Source: Ignelater luminosus
Lineage: Eukaryota > Arthropoda > Insecta > Coleoptera > Elateridae
Direction: 5' to 3'
NCBI GenBank assembly: GCA_011009095.1
Contig: VTPC01091007.1
Coordinates: forward strand, 84,721 to 148,720
Length of the DNA stretch: 64,000 bases
Position 1 is the stretch's first letter, and every line of letters begins with the position of its first letter. The notes beneath the pieces are model-generated. The model saw only the letters and a list, made by a program, of their open reading frames with translations. It had not been told where the DNA came from and did no database searches. Of the stretch, positions 46,901 through 57,830 are shown in pieces. The translations under genes and the position numbers were made by a program.

Positions 46901-48351
46901 AAGAGATTTTATATAAGGTAGTACATGGTTTCCATTAGAAGGTAGGTAAGTACATCTGTTCGTTCTACATTATGAGTCTGATCTAACTAATAAGTACCTA
47001 ATCGATTCCTCGCTGCGTCTTTGTTCTGCAAGTGTTACTAAATATGGTATTGTTAAAAGTTCCACCTTCTTTTTTAATCAAGTTGCTTTTTTCAATGTGA
47101 AAGTAAATACTCGGAGCTGTGGTGAATTGCTGCAATTGAAAAACTTGAATTAAGTAAAGTTCCAAATATCAATAGTAAGCTTGATAGTATATACGTTTCA
47201 GATACTTAATACTGATTGGAACACAGATTAAAATTAATACCAAGAGTATTACAGGCGTTAGGATTTTTATAGCCGTCGGTGCGTTTTCGTCAGAAGAAGA
47301 CATGTAAGAGAAGCCTCATTACGTATCTCCTATCTTCTTCAGTTTCTTTCTCCATATAAGTATCCAAATTGCTTTTGCTTAGATATCTTGTCGTTAACAT
47401 CATTTTTAGCCCTAGTTAGTAGTACAAAAAAAGTGAAAGGTAGAGAGAAGGAGAACTTTGAAAGAAAGAACATCTGTATGTTGTAGAAACTGGTGTACAT
47501 CTTTCTTGTATTAAAGCCAAGTTTGATTTTTATCTAATCCCTTTGGCAATACTTTTTGACCTTTATTTCATATTATAGGTAAATCTCTTGATCTGATCTG
47601 ATCATGACATTTTTGGCCAAAAGACCAAAGATCCATTTGAACGACTTTCTTCTACGATGTGGACAAAAAGAAAATAGATTGTCAATTGCCCAAATACTTA
47701 TAGTATACTAAGATAGTGTAGAAACATTTGTAAATAAGGTAACAAATGAAGTATGTCATATATTTCTTTAGCTTTTTGTTTTTATGACAGTTGGTACTGA
47801 TTATAAGTGATTTTTAAAAGCATTTAGCTATCATTTGTTTCTTTAACGTGATAAAACCGTATTTCATACGTACAGTTCAATTATTTTATTAAACACTCGT
47901 CTGGGTATAATAAGCTGTCATTGATTCGGCTGTACATTGTAACATCAAAAACAAGCTTTTGATTTTTGTAATTCTCGCTAACGAAAATGGAATTTAAATT
48001 GTCATGCTCTCCTTTGAAACTGTTTTGCATGTAAACAAAAAAAGAGGGAGAAGAAAGATAAAAGGGGTTATTGCAAGAGCGTTTTACTTTTAGTAGCTCA
48101 TTAAAAATGCAATAGTAGTATTTGCATATTTTAAATGTAAAAGTAGAAACGTTAACATTAAGCTCCAGTCGTAAATATTAGATTCATTTTTATCAAAATG
48201 AAAATACAACCAACGTATTGTGTTTGTTTTTTGAAAACTTTAATTTACTGCGAACTGAAGAAAATTAGAGCACTAAAAAATTCAGCTAAACATCTGTAAG
48301 CCTGTAATATTTAATAGTTAAATTATATAAACGTTAAAAGAGAATGCTTAC
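46901..48351. other. KCNQ intron sequence, nothing recognised
   Basis: AT-rich DNA directly downstream of the exon at 48352-48582 in KCNQ orientation. No coding or repeat signature was seen. Confidence 0.45.
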
Positions 48352-48582
48352 CTTTGATAATGGTAGATTTGATGACAATGCGGAAGATGCTTGATTTGAC
48401 GTGTTACTATTTGCGTCTCTTAGATAAATCTGCCATGTAGCTGTTGAATTGAAACTTTTGTCTGCAGCGTAACACCGCCATAAGCACTGGATTAGCATAG
48501 CGGCAGCAGGAATCTGACGGTTGAAATGTTTCTGACGTTGCTTTTGCTGGACTTTCAAAGCAAAACCTGATCCGAGAATACC
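48352..48582 (-). CDS. KCNQ: KCNQ potassium channel exon (end of S6 and helix A)
   Basis: The 77-residue exon starts [20 protein letters not shown], the invariant hinge and cytoplasmic end of S6 in Kv7 channels, then [20 protein letters not shown]. The latter is helix A with its IQ-type calmodulin-binding motif (LIQ-x-x-WR-x-YAA). It ends with a Ser/Asn-rich stretch, SNLPLSK. Acceptor TTTTAG and donor GTAAGC are present. It joins the pore exon and the next exon in phase 0. The mutation-sensitive S6 gate region is intact. Confidence 0.95.
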
Positions 48583-51500
48583 CTAAAACGTACATTAAAA
48601 AAAGTTTAGTTTGCTTGGATTTTCATTAATTTTCCTTTTTTTGCTTTTCTTTTGTTCGTAAGTAAAACTTCTTGAAAAATATCTAATGGCATTTTAAGCA
48701 AAAGTAATTTACTTCCACGCTTTGTTTATCAAAATAAATTTTAGGATATTATATTAAAAATATTCTTTGCCTTTTATGATGTTAATTATTTTATAATATG
48801 ATATAAAAGCATTTGTTTTATATGTATATCTTAAAGATCTAAATCTCCAAAGTTTCAAATATCGATTAATTGTGAGGCTTTTGTAAATAAACATTATTTG
48901 AGTTATTTCAAATGTAATACTTTTGATCTTTAGAGACACAATAGATTGTAACGGGCTTTTAAAGTAGAGTTTTTCAAACAGAAAAGATATCCATTTATGC
49001 GTTTATTCGAAAATTCGAATACACTTCTTTGACCTTGATATGGCCTTTGAAAGCCAATCCCTGAAATCAGCAGTTTGTACCCCAAACTTTTCTATAAACA
49101 CCAATATTTGGTTCTTTGGGGCGGATGAAAAGTCACTATTTTGAAGTTGATTATGAAAGAGATCTTTTCAGCATGAAATGCAATACACGAGGTAGAAACG
49201 AACAATGTTTTACAAAAGCTTTAGTAGAAAAACGGGGAAATAAGAAAAGCGATCGATGATTTTTGAAAAAATTCCAATAGTGTTTCACGTTCTGATTCCA
49301 CTGGTCAACATGACTTTTTCTTATATTCTATTAGGTATCCCGTGTCTGCTTTAGTATGTTAATTCCTGCACTACTTTCCCAATTTCGCCATCACGTTCTT
49401 AAGAAAATCTCTTTAATATTAATATGCTCTTAATACGCACGTTACATAATAAAGTTTAAGATAAATGCTAAAACTAACATGCATGACCAAATTGTTATTA
49501 AAAATAAGTTAATCTCAACATGTCTCAACTTGTTAATTGACCTCATGCAATTGCAACCTCAGCTCTCCGCCTATTTATTTACTAAATGCCACAGAATTTG
49601 CAGCATAAAGAACGTTTAAAGAGCTAGCACAAAACTTTCTGGAAACAGAAAATCTGCAAACTAACAAAAGCTAGTGAATGATCTTTTGAAATCATATCAA
49701 GCACTAGGTGCCAATATGATTTTGAAAACTCATTCTCACTTAAGCTTCTTTCCTCCTAACGTTGGCGATGTTAGCGATTAACATGGCAAACGTTCTCATC
49801 AAGACATATCGTCCATTGAGAAACATTAGCAAGGAAAATGGAGTAGCGAGATGTTAGCTGACTATTGATGGACCTTGGTTTCAGAAACCAAAGAAATGTC
49901 ACATAAACGAAAAGCGTCAAGAAGAACTTTTTAAATATCAATGTATTCTCTTTTTATTTTCAGCACAAGAAGCTATACACAATATAAAATATTGCTCAAA
50001 AGTACAAAAAACATTTTGAAAATTAAAATTTGTTGACCAGTGTTATTAGCAAAATATGACGTAACAGAAAACGCAAATACTCTTAAAGAGAAAATTTCCT
50101 GCATTCAGTCCTTGTCACGATAAGACTCATCAAAACTAAAGAAATCAAGCTCTTTTGAAATATAGAAGCCGTACTATTTTTGATGATAGAAGCCACAACC
50201 AGTTACCAAGCACAATACGATTATCGCACAAAATTGACACAAGAATCACCATAGTGATAATACTGTAGAAATACGTCACGATTATAAAACTACAAAAGAC
50301 GTCCAACATATTTAAAGCAATAATTCCAGTCTATCACAACACAAAATCTAAAAACGCTATATAACACCCCGTGGCAGTGAGTTACCATCACTCTTCAGCT
50401 TCTCGACAATATCACGCACTAAATATTTATCCCTGCTCCGAAAGTTTTATTTGGAGATCATTATTTAACAAAACATTACCAAGAATAATCTGAAATGCCT
50501 CCCGTAAAGTGTTTTTCTGTTCCATCCATCACCAACACTTTCTGCAGGTCTTATTTTAGAATGGCATGGTCTTGAAAACAAACTTTCAGTTATTGCAGAT
50601 TTCCCATCAAGTTCATTCCAAAAGGAACCTTACCCACTCATTTACAGGTTCCATATCAAGGATATGCATCATGTTGTCTACTATCATTTTGATTTCGTCT
50701 TGATTTGCAGTACACGCAAGTAAGTCCTGTACATATCAAGATTACAGCAATATTACTGCCTTTTACATAAGCCTTTTGTCTCGTTAAACCGATATAATAA
50801 AAAAATCTCTCAACGGTAATGATCCCATAAAAAATTCTCATGTAAAACATTCTTCTTGAAACAACGGCAGTATTAGCCAAAAAGTTGACTATTATGCTAA
50901 TTTTGCGCACACGATAAATGCAGAAATTATTGGTCTTCCAATCAAGTGTGTTATGTTTACGTATTTATAGACGTAGAACAGAAATCATTAACATAGCCTT
51001 ACATTTAGAAGATTCGAACAGACGGCTACGCCTCGGGCTGCAACTGTTTCATATGACACAGTGCCATCTTGTGCCCTTGATGCACAAATAACAATATAAG
51101 CTTCAATCTTACTTCCAAATCGATTTTGTTCTCTTCTTCTTTCTATTTATTTGTTCTTTATCTACAATTACTATCTGGTCTGTGGATATCAACAGTCTTA
51201 CCAGTAATGGTAGGTCTGCACCAGTAAAGCAAGTAGTAATTAAGAGACGCACAAACGTTTAATTCAGCTGAAATTTTTCCAGCGCATACTACGTTTTAAC
51301 AGGGGACGATTTCCTGAATGACATTGCCTGCGTTTGGTAAGGTACATCTGACAGCTATTTTTACTTGGGATCGTCTTTTGTTCTTGTCACTCAACTAAAA
51401 TTTCAGATTTGAATGACCAGAACAAGAAACAATTTCGAGCAACAACAGCTGTCAGAGGTCAAATATTGAGTGCAGTTGCACTTGTCTTTTCTAAATTGGA

Positions 51501-53583
51501 ATTTGAACTAAATCTTAGGTTAAAAGTTTTGACAACTCAAGCTAAAATCTAGATGCTGAGTGAGACCCGCAGCAGCTCCTTTTTGTGGTACATCAATTTG
51601 TTCCTTCAGATGTTTAGTTAGAGTTAAGCGTCCCTGAATTGCTTTTTTAAGACAGCATATGAGTTGTAGTATGCAGGAGAATAATGAATAATTCTTGCCT
51701 CACACTCTGCTGCTTATTATTGATATAAGAATTGAAATTTGTTTTTTTTTGCAGTTGGTCTAAAGAGAAACGATAAATTATACCTGGACGTATATAATAA
51801 AGAAGCTCTATAATAGTGAATGGAAAAGAATTGCTGTAAATTCAATGATGTAATTAAAAACTCCAATCAGAAGATTTTGTTAATTACCTCTAACTACGTA
51901 TAACCTTTTTTCATCGATTTGCTATTAGTAAAAAATTTAAGTTACCATGTTTATAAATTTTGTGGAGTTTACAGTGTGGAAGCTTAAATTACTATAATTA
52001 AAATATAATTGAAAACCAGCAAATATTTAAAGCATTTCCTTAGTCACCCAAAGCAGTTTTGCGCGGAATCAGAAATATTTACTAAAGCAACACCTGATAG
52101 CTTTTAGATTGAAATTTTCCGTTTTATTACAAAATTTCTAATAACAACAGCGTTGCCAATATTATGTCGTATATTCTGTTTACAAACTTCTATATATTTT
52201 GTAGGATTATCAAAATTCTCCATTTACAAGGAGGTAATTTATAAGGGTAAATGTCGGTAATATGTTAGAATAAATTTAATAGTCACACCAATGATGACAG
52301 CGGCAAACAGGAGCTTCAGAAGTTTATACCAATTGATACAAAGTGAACTTTGTGTTATAAATCTCCCACACTATGACAGAACCCATTAATCTGTTGATAA
52401 CAACGCAATCATCGTCTCTTTTTTTTCTTTTTCATATTCTATTTTTACGTGTTTCTGACATAAATCACACCGTGAATCCTTTTGTGTATAGGTTGGAGTG
52501 TATTGTACGAGATAAGGATAAGAAGCCTAGCGTTATAAGGTTCCTACCGTTAAAAAGAAAAGCCTTCTGTTTATGGGTTGTATTTTAAATATTTTGTTGC
52601 ATCCTTAAGTAGTTACTGTTTGTATTTTTTTTGTTCAAAATGTAAACATTCTGATAATATCTGTATTTATTAATTCTTTAAACACGCTAGAAAAATTCTC
52701 AATTCAGTTTTTTTTACTAAATGGTTTACAAATTACAGATGCTTTTTTCTCCACTTCTTTTTTAAAGCAATGCAAACGCTCGAATAACTAATAATAAATA
52801 AATTATGTAAGTTAATTATTAAAAGGTTATAAATTATAATTATCGACGTAAAGGAAATGTGGAAGTTGGCATTAGTCTAGTATCGAAGATCTACGCGATT
52901 TCAACTACATAATAAGAGAAGCTGCCAGCGTAAAAATTGCTCTTGTAACAATGTAATCATTAGGGTAATTACGTTTGATTAACAAAGAACACTATAGGTA
53001 AACGAGTTAGAAATGAGGTAAAGAAAGCTTTAGAACAGAAAAAATATCTTCTCAGTAATACTTCGTTTGTGAAAAGCATTGGTAAATTTAGACAAAAACA
53101 AATATTAAAAATAAACAATGGAAATAAATTGTTTTAGTTTAATAGTTGAGGTTATGTTGAAATGAAGATGGCTTTGCTCTTAGGTATTATTATAAATTTA
53201 TAATAATCAGAGTAACATTAAAGATTTTAAAGACTTTACTGTTGATGAAAAATTACTTTACAGTCGATTCATCAGACCGCTTGCCAGGTCGTTATGACCT
53301 CATACACTATAGAATAAATGTGGTATACTAACAATAAGAAAGTTTTACTGAAGATCACGTTGCCCCTTCGTGTTTTGGATTTGTGCCCGACTGCAAGCCT
53401 CTAATTCCTGGCTGAAGTCTGGGTTCACCTTGCGTTAGGGGCACAACCTCCTAACACAACACCCTCCGCTCCAAAGCCAAAAAGTACAAGATGTCTTTTT
53501 AACGAGAGTTCTTTGATAGCAAGTAGTTCGAGCGTGAAAAATTCTAATCATTCACCATAGCAAAGATTTTGTAGTAACGTTAA

Positions 53584-54187
53584 AGGCCGATTCATACTTT
53601 CGGTTCGGTCACGGTTCGATCAAGGTACGGTCGCAGTCAAGTCAAATATTGCAACATTCATTTTGTATTGAGCTATTCACATAAGGAGTCATGATCCAGG
53701 CACGCTCCAGTCAAATGACTGCGGTATTTGTTCAAAGGAATATTTTGAGCGAATCGAGACCGTACCATTCGGCTTTAGACCACTAGTGTGAACAGGTGGC
53801 GGCAAATCAGGCGCAGTTTTCATATTTTGCGTGCACTTGATGTCGCAATGGATGAACAATTAACAGACATGGGAACTTGGACATCCTTGGACATCCGAAG
53901 GTACGGAACAAATTTTGTTTCATGATCCACGAGGTCTTTGTACAAAGTGAAAAATTCTCCTTCTGTTTTGCAATTGGTAAGCATTGGATGCACCAAAATG
54001 CTCTTATACCTTTTCTTCTTGGGCGATTCCTTTTTCTCTTCTTCTTTGTTCAACATATAAGCCATTACGGCCAAATCCATACATTGTATGTACAGAATGT
54101 TACTTGACCGATACTAGACTGATTGATGATCGCACAATGTGAATAGTCTTCTTTGACCGCGACCGGACCGAAAGTATGAATCGGCCT
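53584..54187 (-). mobile_element. PIF/Harbinger-type element, 604 bp, internally deleted
   Basis: The left end AGGCCGATTCATACTTTCGG is matched exactly by the reverse complement of the right end (54168-54187); similarity continues through CGGT(T/C)CGGTC. TAA lies directly outside both ends (53581-53583 and 54188-54190), the 3-bp TWA target duplication typical of PIF/Harbinger. The interior encodes the start of a Harbinger-type transposase on the - strand, then runs out. It is therefore a deletion derivative of an autonomous element rather than a sequence-unrelated MITE. Confidence 0.9.
53820..54080 (-). pseudogene. PIF/Harbinger transposase N-terminal remnant
   Basis: The 86-residue frame reads KKKRYKSILVHPMLTNCKTE then GEFFTLYKDLVDHETKFVPY and LRMSKD. 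This matches the N-terminal region of Harbinger/HARBI1-type nucleases, where a basic W/Y-x-x-P-x-x-x-x-R segment precedes GEF-x-x-L-x-x-x-L and FR-or-LRMS. All catalytic DDE residues lie further C-terminal and are absent: the frame ends within 18 residues of LRMSKD. It cannot encode an active nuclease. Confidence 0.75.
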
Positions 54188-54393
54188 TAAGTTCGAGAAA
54201 AATACAATTTGGGAAATGCTCCTATAATTTATGCAGTAAATGGTTTTATTCAATTATCATCATGTTTGTTTTTGTTGTAGAGATGAAATATTGTTGTAGA
54301 ACCAGCACAAGCACAAACAGTAAGTCTGTGATTACCGGACAATGACGATTACGAAATAGAACCAGAAGAAGAAAAGTCTATTGATTTGATATA

Positions 54394-56345
54394 CAGTGTG
54401 TCCGAAAAGTATGGAATATCCTATATATCTCAGTAAATATGCATTTTATGGAAAAATGTTTCCTATAAAAGTTGTTTAGTGTTTAGTTTTAAATTAAAGG
54501 GCAATACCAAATAACTATTTTTTAAAAAAACAAAAACGCAACGAATAATGCTTCAATTGTTTTTAACGGGAAGGGATCCCTATATTGTACTCATTTGATA
54601 GAGAATGTTTTTCTCTTTTCAATGATGTAAAACTTTGATACGCTTGCATAAGTAAATTTTGATTAAAACGCAAAAAATTGTTTGAAAGTTTATTTCAATA
54701 TTCATCTGCTACGAATTGAAAATCTTGTATAACTACACTCTACAGTTCATAGAAGGTGTTCAAAGTGTGCACCATCTACAGCTTGGCAATGATAAAGTCG
54801 TCTTTCAAATTCGTTTACTGCATTTTGAATCGTTTCTAGTGTGATAGCTCTAATCTCTGTTCTAATACGATCTTTTAGAGTTTCAATATCTTCAGGCATA
54901 TCGACATAAATCTTATCTCCACAGAAAAAAATCAAGTGGACTTAGATCCGGGGAGCGAGCTGGCCATTCTACTGAACCTCTTCTGCCTATCCATCGATAA
55001 GAGAAAGTATTATCAAGAAACTGTCGGACATTAATTCCGAAATGAGGAGGAGCCCCGTCTTGTTGCAACCATATTCTGTTATGGGGTACAACTGGATCTA
55101 GTTCATTAGGAAATAGAACAGCTAAAGCAGGAACTAAGTCAAATCTTAAAAAATCTAGATAAGCATCCACTGTTAAATTATGTTCTATAAAAAAAGGTCC
55201 CAGAATTTGGGTTCCAATAACTCCTGCCCAGACATTGACTTTCTGCTGATATTGGGTGTGCCCTTCTACATATCAGCCAGGATTTAGCGAAGACCAGTAG
55301 CGCGTGTTTTGTTTGTTAATGGTACCATTCAAACAAAACGTTGCCTTTTCAGTGAAGAGGATATTTGTATGAAAATTTGCATTTTCCTAAAGCCTATGTA
55401 TTAGTTCTTCGCAAAACTGCAATCTTCGATCTAAATCATCTTCTAATAATTCTTGAACTATACAAGGTTTATACGGATGCTACTTCTCTTTTCTTAGAAC
55501 TTCGTGTGCAGTGGATTTCTTCAAAGTATGTTCACGAGCAATTTGTCGAACAGAAACATGTGGATTTTCCACGACAGCCAACATTAAATTCTCACGTTGT
55601 TCATTATTTAGAGCTTTAGGTCTGCCCGTTTTTGGACGATCTTTAACAGAACCCGTCTCATGAAATTTATGCAAAACTTTACTTACAGTAGACTGAGAAA
55701 TATGGTATTCGGAGTGCACATTATTAAACAAATTGCAAACTTCCTCCTGTGTTCTCCTTCTGTCTCCATATCCCAGGATCATTAAAATTTCGATACGATG
55801 TTTTTCTGATAAATGATCCATAGGAAGTCGTATTTTTGTAACTTTTTTATCCTCACGATAATCAAAATGCTTAAATTAATTAAACAAATAACTTCTCGCT
55901 TCAGTTCGGTTATTAATTGACGTTGCTACGGCGCATTCAATTGCTGCAACAAACAAAAGTGTATCACACCGACCATAATGTGACTAGATGATATTGAAAA
56001 TTTAAAAGACCGCGTCTGGAAAGGTAACAGATGAATAAAAAACTTTTAAGCGTTATTCAAACAATTTTTTGCGTTTTGATCAAAATTTACTTATGCAAGT
56101 GTATCAAAGTTTTACATCATTGAAAAGAGAAAAACATTCTCTATCAAATGAGTACAATAAAGGGATACCTTCCCGTTAAAAACAATTGAAGCATTATTCG
56201 TTGCGCTTTTGTTTTTTAAAAAAGTTATTTGGTATTGCTCTGTAATGTAAAACTAAGCACTAAACAACTTTTATAGGAAACATTTTTCCATAAAATGCAT
56301 ATTTACTGAGATATATAGGATATTCCATACTTTTCGGACACACTG
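54394..56345 (-). mobile_element. DD41D Tc1/mariner element with ~290-bp inverted repeats
   Basis: The ends are CAGTGTGTCCGAAAAGTATG at 54394 and its exact inverse ending at 56345. TA dinucleotides lie outside both (54392-54393 and 56346-56347). Inverted similarity extends inward to about 54686 on the left and 56058 on the right, with scattered differences, so each terminal repeat is close to 290 bp, far longer than the ~30 bp of classical mariner. A transposase pseudogene on the - strand lies between. The insertion is in the 11.8-kb KCNQ intron. Confidence 0.93.
54747..55821 (-). pseudogene. DD41D-type transposase pseudogene
   Basis: It starts MDHLSEKHRIEILMILGYGD and carries paired-like helix-turn-helix domains (RRTQEEVCNLF; ISQSTVSKVLHKF) and the TGRPKAL linker. 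In-frame stops occur at 55480-55482, 55387-55389 and 55273-55275. The first catalytic aspartate block reads FTEKATF where the family has (S/T)-D-E-A-(T/S)-F, so the aspartate is lost (GAA at 55348-55350). WLQQDGAPPHFG keeps the second aspartate and SPDLSPLDFFLW the third, with 41 residues between them, hence DD41D. A frame change near 54930 precedes the C-terminal part, which ends in HFEHLL. It is inactive. Confidence 0.92.
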
Positions 56346-56347
56346 TA

Positions 56348-56849
56348 TAAAGCAAGAAAATGTAAAACAAACTCATGGGTGCTAAATTTATTGGAAGGAA
56401 AAAGTAGAAACATTATTTCAGCAAAAAGATCAATATTAGTTCTGTAAATAGAATAAGAAAAAAAAACAAAAAGTGATCTATGATTTCTAAAATATATATG
56501 TCTACAAAACCCCATGGTTTTTCTTATGTCAGTCAGTACAAGACATACAAAAAGTACTATTTGTCGACATTATTAACGAAAACTCTTTTCAAAATGTATG
56601 CAATGAAGTGAATAACTTACTATAGGAACCACGATATAGACTTATACACATGCTTGGTTATGATTCAACCATAAATTCATAGGACCAAAATAAAATGACT
56701 TAATGACTTAACCAAACTCATCTAAATATATTCAAAATCGTCTCGTTAAATCGATATTCGACTTTAAAGTTCTTTGGAAAAAAATGAATATTGATGATTT
56801 TTGGTATGACATTCTTTGTAAGTATGATATTTTGAGATGATTTTTGTCC
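56348..56849. other. KCNQ intron sequence, nothing recognised
   Basis: Short AT-rich stretch between the DD41D element and the next transposon relic. No feature was seen. Confidence 0.4.
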
Positions 56850-57312
56850 TTATCCGCAGGTTAAAGTGTATGAATGTATGTCAAGGCACAGATCTGACAG
56901 TAGTTTTCTGGCACCAAGGTGGGAAATTTCAATTTTTGTCCCGAAAAGATAAATTCTTTTATAACATTTTTTGTACTTTGTAATTTTTGATATCGTTGCG
57001 GATTGGTGACAAAAAATAGAGTCTGACCTGATGATCGGAGCTTTTTTGATAAAAGCTTCAATGCTGAGAAAAAAACCAATGAAAAGGTAATGGTATAAAA
57101 AGTTTATTAATGGCAAGTAAACATAAATTACTTTACAACAAATGTTCAGTATGACCGCCACTTCACTGATTGCAGAGATTGATTCTATGCATAAATATTG
57201 GCTTAACTAATAAAAAAGGGATTTTGAACAGAGGTAAGTTGAATTAAATCGTTGTATTTTGATTTCAGGGATCTGTGGTTAAGCCATGTCAAAAGGTCTT
57301 AGAGATACCCTG
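56850..57312 (-). mobile_element. Tc1/mariner-type relic (C-terminal end only)
   Basis: On the - strand 57162-57133 reads SGGHTEHLL and a stop. This is the usual C-terminus of many Tc1/mariner transposases (compare HFEHLL at the end of the DD41D element nearby). HRINLC just upstream fits the preceding family positions, with a stop between. TACAGGGTATCTCTAAG, read on the - strand from about 57315, could be one terminal repeat. The other end was not found, and the left limit is arbitrary. Confidence 0.45.
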
Positions 57313-57379
57313 TATTATATCAATCGCCGAAGCAAGAATCCTCAAGCCAAAATAGCTTAGAGAAATAAATAACATGATT

Positions 57380-57830
57380 TGCAGAGGCTAAGTTTTGAAA
57401 ACTAGGAATTGAAAGCTGTTGAGAAATTATTGGCAAAAATCATCATTGACTTGTTATAGCCCAATGTGCAAGTGTCACTGCTGATTATGTTTTTCGAAGT
57501 CGTGTATTGTACAATCACAATTCTAGAAGCTGTTTGTTGTAGTTAATCTGTGCTGTGATAATTGGGGATTTGTTCCATACCTTGTTGTATAATTATGTTT
57601 GTCGTTGTTCTTAGAAAACTTACTTACATCTTCTTTTATGTAAATGAGATTATAAAATATAAAAGTGAAATGTAAGATCAATATCTTGAACTTTACAAAC
57701 CAAGGCTTGCAAGAATAACATAATTTAGCTAAAATTCTTATTGCACGTTTTTCGATAAGAAATATCTTCTGCCAATGACCTGAAAAGAATATTGTGTTTA
57801 ACGTGAACAAATGTGATTTTGCGGAGACGC
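57380..57830 (-). pseudogene. LINE reverse-transcriptase C-terminal relic (Jockey/CR1-like)
   Basis: The frame 57810-57523 contains FLIEKRAIRILAKL, then KPWFVKFKILILHFTFIFYN and NDKHNYTTRYGTNPQLSQHRL. These fit the C-terminal part of Jockey/CR1-type LINE polyproteins, where Q-K-R-A-(I/V)-R-I-(I/L) is followed by a cysteine-containing loop, L-x-I-L-(T/P), then H-x-Y-x-T-R and H-R-L. Beyond a stop, GYNKSMMIFANNFSTAFNS matches the next conserved block (G-x-x-x-(Y/F)-N-x-L-P). The catalytic polymerase domain is missing, so it is a 5'-truncated, decayed copy. Confidence 0.7.

Larger units (their letters stand above)
32731..48351 (-). other. KCNQ intron, 15.6 kb, with nested transposons
   Basis: Bounded by donor GTAAGC (48346-48351) and acceptor ATTACAG. 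It holds an assembly gap (33326-33725), a mariner copy, a Copia element and a GC-rich repeat, described separately. The rest (35530-37470, 41670-44950, 46900-48340) is AT-rich with no gene recognised. The Copia open frames lie on the strand opposite to KCNQ. Confidence 0.75.

Noticed and set aside
55365..55619. 84-codon + strand frame
   Set aside because: It is the antisense shadow of the DD41D transposase pseudogene.
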